Source of the DNA: Hyalella azteca
Taxonomy: Eukaryota > Arthropoda > Malacostraca > Amphipoda > Hyalellidae
NCBI RefSeq assembly: GCF_000764305.2
Contig: NW_025930616.1
Location: 310,001-374,000 of the forward strand
Length of the DNA stretch: 64,000 bases
Direction: 5' to 3'
Numbering within the stretch: the first letter of the stretch is position 1; every line of letters begins with the position of its first letter. The notes under the pieces are model-generated. The model was given only the letters and a program-made list of their open reading frames with translations, searched no databases and was not told the origin of the DNA. Below are positions 14,601-23,600 of the stretch, one piece after another. The position numbers and the translations under genes were made by a program.

Positions 14601-17600
14601 CTTATTGGAACAGCAGCTCGCTGCCCTCCTGAAAGAAAAATCTCTTGAGAAGGATCTCACAGATAAATTGTCGTTTGAGAAGAGCAGAGAATTGTCTGAC
14701 CTCCAGGAAACATTTCAAGCTAAAATTTCTGAGGCTGAGCTCGCAGTGAAATTACTTGAAGATAAATTACGAGAAAAAACTGCTGAGATTGATTCCGCGA
14801 GTGAGACTTTATGTAATAAGGAAAAGCAGCTCATTGAATGCAAAGAAGAACACTCCAGAAACATTTTGCAGCTAAAAGCTGATCATGAAAAGCGTGTTAA
14901 CGAAATAACTGCGGAGCTTAAAATGGATGTGACAAATTTATCAAGGCAACTTGAACTGACAAGCATTCATGAGCGAGAGAAAGCCGCGTCTGAAAGCTTG
15001 CAGTTCGTCACCGACTTGAAGGCGAAGATAAACTCTTGTGAGCAACGTTGCCAGGCGCTGGAGGCTGAGAAGCGTTCGCTTGAGCAAGCCTTGAGGGAAT
15101 CAGCCAGCGTCAAATCGGACTTGGAAATTAGGATTTTGGAGCTCGAGGAACAGCTGAAAACTTGGAAAAAGCGTTTGATCGATAAAGATCAAACTGTAAG
15201 TGATGCATTGAAAAAGCAAGTGGAGCTTCAACAGCAAGTGGAGAACGAGAAGCAACGAGCTCTGGCGTCGCAGGCTGAAGTTACTCAAGCAAGAAATCAA
15301 GTTCAAGAGCTTGTGCTGGAGAACGCCTCCCTGCTCTCGTTCAGGCAGCAGAAGGAGAAAGAGGTGGGTGTGGGTCCTGTCTCTTATACNCAACGAGCTC
15401 TGGCGTCGCAGGCTGAAGTTACTCAAGCAAGAAATCAAGTTCAAGAGCTTGTGCTGGAGAACGCCTCCCTGCTCTCGTTCAGGCAGCAGAAGGAGAAAGA
15501 GGTGGGTGTGGGTCTCTGTGCTATGAATAATTATTTCGACCAAGTAAGTTCTATGATATTAATTTTGTAAGAACCGCGGTTGGATTTTTATAGCAGCTCT
15601 ATTTCTGGTATCGCGAATTAATGACTTTCCCTAACCTTGAATATTTTCTCCTGTTTGTGATATAATAAATTTAATGGAAGTAAATGACTCTTAAGAATCA
15701 GTTTCGAATTTAAAACAATTTTCTTGAAATATTGCATTTGGGTATCATTGGTGTTTGTTCGAAATAGATCATCAATGCCAGCAAATTTTCGTTTGGTTAC
15801 AGATGAGTGCAGGTGAAGCAGAGCTATTACAGCTTCAGGATCGGTTGGTGCAGCTCCAGAACAAACTACAGCGGACCGAAGCTGCGCTCATTGATAAAGA
15901 AAAAGACGTTGCAGAAGCTAAGGTGAGACAGCAGCCGTACATTAAACTTGTCGTCAGTTGTGATCTTGTTAGGCACTAATGTTTGTTGCTTGAGCACAAT
16001 TTGCCCATAGGGTTGGACTTCATTGCTGTTAAAACTGTACTATTTTTTTACTTTTTTAGAATTCCTGAGGTGATTAAAAATTTTTATTCATTCATATTGT
16101 TATCTTTGTCCAATCTAAATGTCGCTAGTAGGTCATTTACTAGTTTTGTATAAATGGAACTGAAGAAAACGTGTGTACGAATGTTTGTTTCATCAACTGT
16201 TCAATGAAGGTCATTGCTGGTTATAAAATACTTTGATTTAGGTTATAAAAATTACTAACTTAATAGTATAATGAAAAGTATCTAGCACTCTAGGTTGCTC
16301 TCTAGTCATGTAGCACATCAAGGTGATGTGATAGCACAATCCACCAATTATCTTCTTCGTATTTAATGAAGTTTTAAAGTAATTATTTGAGGTTAGACTT
16401 CTTTATAGTTTAACGCAGATTGTGAGTCATCATTTCATCTTCTAGGTTAATCTTGAAACTTTTATTTTACTTTTGTATAATTTTACTTGCTACTTAGAAG
16501 CCATCAAAGTCTGTAACGATCGTGTTTCCATAATGGTCAAAGCCTTGTTTGTTGAAGATTAATGCGTCCAGTTATTCTGAGTTATGAAGAAAAGAATCAA
16601 GAAGTGTGTTTTTTTTGAGAGAACAGTTTTATAATAAAAAAAAACCTATCAGGAGGACGTTTTGCGCGTGCAGCGGGAGTCTGAACTCAGCACTCGCAGC
16701 CTGCAGGAGGAGATGAGTGCACTCAAGCTCAAGTACAAGGCGGACAAACAAGCCTACTCAGATAAGATGGTGAGTTGAAAAGCTGCTTGTAGTGTTTGCC
16801 AGTGGGGCGCATGAGTGGTGGGTTGAGTTCACGCGCTGCTTGTAGTGTGTGCCAGTGGGGCGCATGAGTGGTGGGTTGAGTTCACGCGCTGCTTGCAGTG
16901 TGTGCCAGTGGGGCGCATGAGTGGTGGGTTGAAAAGGTGCTTGTAGTGTGTGCCACAATTGCTGGAACTTGAATGATAGAATCACTGTTGTAAAGTGCGT
17001 ATATACACGATCGTCAATTATCAACTTGGATAAAACATGCTGTCATATATTGCGTGCATAAAAGATTGATCATTATAGGGAAATGAAAAATCAGATTTTT
17101 ATGGGGAAAAAAAATCAGATAACTATTGGGAGAGTATCAAATCTTGGGTTTTGCAGTCTCTTCAAGAAACCGTACTTTAATTTATTAGCTAAATTACGTT
17201 GAGTCCATAGTTTGTTGTGAGTCAAGGGGTTTTGAGTGATGAATCTTGAATACGAGAACGACATGAATACAACACAAGAGATCAAGTGAAGACATTCAGA
17301 AGATAGCATATGATGGGGAACTGCCTGCAGTGATTCTCTATATTTCTTTTCTATAGAGACATGTAATCATCGATGCAGGCTCGGCTATAAAGAAGTAATC
17401 ACTAATTTGATATATCAATTTGTTACAATTTCTTCCTCATCAATACTAATTATAATTATTTGTATCTTTTTATTACTCAATCATATAGAATCCCATTTTA
17501 GGGATAGCTTACATTTTTCTGAACCGGTCCCTGCATTATTTATTAAGTTTCGTCTCCAGTCCACTCTATGTTACTGTTGTGATTGCGTTGCTTCTTCTGT

Positions 17601-20600
17601 TCTGTGTTACTGTTGCGATTGTCTTACTTCTTCTATCCTGTGTTTCTGTTTCTATTGTGTCACTTCTTCATGATAACTGTACATTCATTATACAATAATT
17701 ACTTCATGTTGACGCCTTGCTTTTTTCTTCCCACAGAAAAACATTTTCAAAGACCAGATTGAGAAACTGATGGCTGAGGTGCAGAAATACAAGAGCATAT
17801 CCGATGACAACAGCTTGCTGGCACACAAATATGAAGCCGCTAAAAACAAACTAGCAAAAGCTTACGCTGATCTCAACGATGCCACGAGAGCCAAGGATGA
17901 CTACCTCAGGCAGGTGAGCATGTCGATGTTCAAATTAAAATTATACCATAATCAAAATCACGTTATAAATTTTGGATTAAAATCGGAATTGAATTTTCTT
18001 CCTTAATTTGTTGCATGTCTCTAGTTTTTTGAGGACACTGGACTTGCTTTTCAGCAATTGATTACAATTTTCACTTTGGAGTTAAATAATGTGGAATTCT
18101 TTGTAAGTTAACATTATTCATGATTTTTTTAATTGCCCTTTAATGTTGTATTTTGTACATCTAAAGCATTTTCCATGCTATTTGTGATGACAGACAACTC
18201 AGCTTACCGAGCACACCAAGTCACTTCGGGAGAGCCTGGAGCACGAGCAGAAGCTGCGGCAAGAGGCTGAGAGCGCCGTGGAGGAGCTACGCGCTACAGT
18301 CACGCAGCTGCAGCAGGCGGAGAGCGCCGTGGAGGGACTTAAGGCCAAAGTCACGCAGCAGCAGCAGATGCTAAAGACCATCACTGCTGAACGACGCACC
18401 CTGCGCGCTAAGCTCTCCACTGCTGACTCGCAGTTACGGCTCATGGACAGGAACTGGAACAGGGAGAGCTTAGGGGTGAGCTACTTGTGTTTATGTGCCA
18501 TTTTAGCTTCTCAGTTTTCCTGATAATTTACAATGATATCTGTTAACTATCCCGATTGCCAGTAAATTCTTCCTTATTGATATGTATTCTTTTGTTTATA
18601 CGATTCGATTAAAGACCAGAGCATACTTTTTATTAACAATTTTCTTATTGTTTTTTTAATAAGCCAAGCAAAATTTCTTGCTGGTGCTTGGAGATCAAAA
18701 AGCAGGTTTCAAGTATACTTAACTGATCTGCTCGCTCTCCTCTGCCAGGACTTTCTTTCTTCATTCTATACAATTAACCAGTCAGTTATTCATTCTCCTT
18801 ATGGTAGTCCGTATACTATACGCTGATAATCTGTATGCTCTTGTAGTATGTCTGTTGACTATCCTACTGGTGCGTAGTCCTAACTAGTGTCCTTCACTTA
18901 AAGCGCTAACGGGAGTCGCTGTAATTACATTTGCTCATTGGCGCTGGTATGCGTTTGCCGACTTGTAGGACCTCTTGAGCACCTCTATTAATCTATCTCA
19001 TTGGTGGCATAAGGTGTGAGCGCGTGAAATTATTGTAAGATGATATCTTTCTCATTATTCAACGTCAAGTTTTTTGGTTCATCAATTCAATTAGTAGGTT
19101 TTTGCTTGGTTCCCATTGTGTTGAGAATACCTTTTTACGTGGTGGATGGATATAGGTTAGTTGACCTAAAACAAACCTTGTTTGACCCAAAATAAATTCC
19201 TTGTTTCTCAGTAGTGATGTTTTTCAGGGCAAACAAGACGCAGGCAGCATTAGAAATGCCCTGTCTGAGTCCACGTTGTGCTCCCCTCGTCCCTGCGCTG
19301 CTGCAGTTTCTCGAGCAGCTCCTGGTATGTAGGCCATCCGTTCAGTTCTCTATTAGAACTATCTTGTATATTATTAGTATTTGTTTCATGAGTGAATATG
19401 AATAAAATTTAAATTTCTATTTCCCTACAGTAAAAGATCACTGAAGTAAATTGTTATCTTAAATTCGCGAACTTAATCATGTTACATTTTTTTATGTCCT
19501 ACTTCCGCCAAAATGAGATAACTTCGCAATGTTGATGTTCGGTTTAGGCGATGCTCGTCCGACTACGACACAGAAACAAGCTGGGGGCAATACCGAGCGG
19601 CAAAGAAGTGCTGCTTTCACAGCCAGCTACAGGAAAGCTGTTGGTCGAACCACCCGAAGCTCTCGTGCCTCGTCGTCTGCTGACGATGATCTTCTGGACG
19701 GCTCCGATGTGCCGCTGTTGTCCGAGTCTCGCTCTGATCAGCACTTGGAGTCGAGCGGCCTCGTTGAAGGAGTGAGTTGAACTTCGACGCAGAGGAAATA
19801 ATTCCACTTGGAGTATCTTTCTTGGGTACATTCATTTAAAAAAATTCTCTCAAATATCCATGATAGCGTTTCGTAGTTAGTTTCGAATATTCAGACTAAC
19901 TATTAGCTAATTTTTGACTTGAAGGGCTAGTTAATTCTGTTGGAAATACTTCCCATTTGTAATCTGACTACGTGACTTTAGATTACTTTTCATCTGACAC
20001 TGAAGTTCTTGATTTTTATCAATTTTGAAGTGATAGACGTGATATCTGGACCTTAAATATAGTATTTCTGTCATTTTACAAAAATATAGCCATTTACACG
20101 GTAATTTTTTTGTTAAAGCTGTTCCGCAAGCCTTCGATCCGCATCCATGGTCCCGAGGTGAGAGGCAAAACGCGCGCGCCAGTCGAGCTGCGGTCGCTGA
20201 TCTGCAATGCCGGCGAGGACGATCACAGCGGAGGTGATGCCCCTCAGGCCTGGCAGGAGGGAGAGAAGCGCCTTCAGGAAGAGCAGCAGCGCAAAGCCGG
20301 CGAGGCTGAACGCAAAAAACTACTTGCTCGCCAGAAGGACGGCCGACGCATGACAGTTGATGGCCGTATACTGCCGGTTAGCATTGACCTCATTGTATTC
20401 AAATTTTTATGTGTGATAACTAACCTTTGTAAACCCGCTATGAATTTCTTGATAATGTACTAAAACTAACTTGAAAACTTTCTTACATGCGAGTTTACCT
20501 AGTGAGACGAGATATGCTATCATTATATACATTATCATTTCGCAACAAATGTATGGTGGTGGCTACCTTCATGCAGTGATTTATTGTGTCTGACTTCTCA

Positions 20601-23600
20601 CTTTTTCATCACTAAGGCCATCAATAAAACTCGTCAGCGACATTTTAATCAAGTCTTCCAGCGTGTTGCTGTGAATATATAGATACTCTCGATCCTCGTG
20701 CCATCCCTGAACATAAAGCAACGTCCGTATTAACTAGAAATTCCCTTCCATTTTGTACCGTCGATTAAATGAAATTATATAACTTTCATTTACCGGTATG
20801 TGTGATTTTAGATTTACAGGTATCATGATTCCGGCACTACTTTATCGCTCTTGTATATACGGAGTAATTTATCTGTATCTCTGTATACAGGACGGTGATG
20901 GGAGGCGCCAGTCTCTGAGCCTAGACAGAGCATCAGGGCGCTCTGTGCCTCGCGGTTTGGGATCCTTCTTCAATTGTGAGGACGAAGATCAAGAATTCTT
21001 CAGCAATAAGTACCTGCATGAAATGAAGGTACGTCACCGAAGGCAATAATTTCTCCTTTGTGTGTGAATATCGATGTGCCCCAAGGTTAAATTTAAATCG
21101 TCACTTGCAATCGTTATTCCCTGCAAGATGTGTACTGTAGGTATTATTTCTTTGCTTTGAAGATTCGCTATTGAGTTGGTGAGTTGGTTTTACTGGTATA
21201 TCCCATAGCGCTCTAAAACTAAGCTCACGATATCTGGCTGCAGCTTTAGTTTCTGCGATATCAGGTAGCTGATATTCCTTGCATTGGTATTCTCTGCAGC
21301 TCTCGTATCGGCGACCTTTTGGTCGAGTGTCTTAGTGTCTATTGCTGTTCATCTACCACTTCTTCGTCTCTCTGAGATGCTAATAACACTCTTTCCAGGC
21401 CAGCTAAGTTGCTAGTCAATTTAGACCAGTGGTTCCCAAAGTGGGCGATATCGCCCCCCTAGGGGCGGTGGAAAGATTTTGGGGGGCGATAAGGAAGAAG
21501 AGGTCGGTAGGGGGGCGATATGGGGGGCGAAAGAGAGTGGCGTATGTCTGTGGGGGGCGCTAGAAATTCACTAGGGGGCCAAAGGGGGCGCCAGCCTGAA
21601 AAAGTTTGGGAACCACTGATTTAGACGCTCAGACACTGCTTGTTTCTTTGTCGTAGTCGGACGAGCAGCGCCCAAACCGAACATCAAAATTTGAAAAATA
21701 TCAGATTTTTGTAGAGGTAGAGCAATTCAGAGATTTAAAGAGTTTCTGATGGTGGAATTATGGCCTGGTTAGCATTGCTTATGAACCTTTGTTTCCGTGA
21801 TGCTGTTGCTCGTTATTATTGTTATTTCCGGTACTAGCGTATGCGTGCGTGAAATATGTATTGATAAAATATAATCAGAGCTCTGTTGACTCTTCAAACT
21901 TGAGCAAAAGACTAGAAAATGACGGATAAATATGGCGCGGAGCTAAGATGAAATTTGTATGCTGTGACAGGTGGGCCTCTGTGAGGTGGACGATGATCAC
22001 GACCCGCGGCTGTCGGAGCTGCAGCGCCGCAACTCCCTCTACCCTCCACACATGCGCTGCTCCTACGCCGCCGAGCTGCAGTACAACCCCCACCAGGATA
22101 AGGTGGACCCCATCGCTTGTGCATCGTTGGTGAGTGGTGCAGTACAACCCCCACCAGGATAAGGTGGACCCCATCGCTTGTGCATCGTTGGTGAGTGGTG
22201 CAGTACAACCCCCACCAGGATAAGGTGGACCCCATCGCTTGTGCATCGTTGGTGAGTGGTGCAGTACAACCCCCACCAGGATAAGGTGGACCCCATCGCT
22301 TGTGCATCGTTGGTGAGTGGTGCAGTACAACCCCCACCAGGATAAGGTGGACCCCATCGCTTGTGCATCGTTGGTGAGTGGTGCAGTACAACCCCCACCA
22401 GGATAAGGTGGACCCCATCGCTTGTGCATCGTTGGTGAGTGGTGCAGTACAACCCCCACCAGGATAAGGTGGACCCCATCGCTTGTGCATCGTTGGTGAG
22501 TGGTGCAGTACAACCCCCACCAGGATAAGGTGGACCCCATCGCTTGTGCATCGTTGGTGAGTGGTGCAGTACAACCCCCACCAGGATAAGGTGGACCCCA
22601 TCGCTTGTGCATCGTTGGTGAGTGGTGCAGTACAACCCCCACCAGGATAAGGTGGACCCCATCGCTTGTGCATCGTTGGTGAGTGGTGCAGTACAACCCC
22701 CACCAGGATAAGGTGGACCCCATCGCTTGTGCATCGTTGGTGAGTGGTGCAGTACAACCCCCACCAGGATAAGGTGGACCCCATCGCTTGTGCATCGTTG
22801 GTGAGTGGTGCAGTACAACCCCCACCAGGATAAGGTGGACCCCATCGCTTGTGCATCGTTGGTGAGTGGTGCAGTACAACCCCCACCAGGATAAGGTGGA
22901 CCCCATCGCTTGTGCATCGTTGGTGAGTGGTGCAGTACAACCCCCACCAGGATAAGGTGGACCCCATCGCTTGTGCGTCGTTGGTGAGTGCTTGACGTAA
23001 TTTTGGTTCATATTAGATTGTTTTTTAATTTATTTAAATTTTAAAGTTAATATTCAATTTTCGATCTGTTCTGATGCAGATTTCTAAGCTTTCGTTGCGT
23101 TTCACTTCATACGCTCCATTTTTAATCGTTTATTAGATCACATTCGCGTGAGAATTGTTTTCAGTTTACTTGCAAAGTCTTTAATAGCCTGTAAAACAGA
23201 ATTATGTTGAAACTGAAAAATATTTAGAGGTTCATTTCGTTATTAATGATGAGCAATGGTCTTCTGTTACCCAGATGACCAAGAAGGAGCTGGGTGTTGA
23301 AGATTTAGAGTCTGCCACTGAACGTCTGGTTATTGAGTCTCCAGCCTTCAATCTGCGCAAACGAACTCTTTCTGATTCGTTTACGTCAAGCAGCTCCCTT
23401 GACATCTCGTTTGGCAAGAAAGTTCGACGGCTGTCCGTAAGTCTCTTATCATCTCTCTGTAATATGTTCTTGGTGCGCATTTTGCTTGCAGTTTTGCAAT
23501 AAAGCTGTATTATGAACACATTTTTTATGAGAGTTTTTCAATAGCATTTATTGTGTATAAACTGATATAATACTTACCTATCATTTTTATTATAATGTTA

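Noticed and set aside
21875..23011. Large minus-strand open frame of 378 codons (and overlapping 351- and 294-codon frames)
   Set aside because: Entirely a product of the stop-free 61-bp array; because 61 is 1 mod 3 the same peptide cycles through all frames. No start context, no splice sites.
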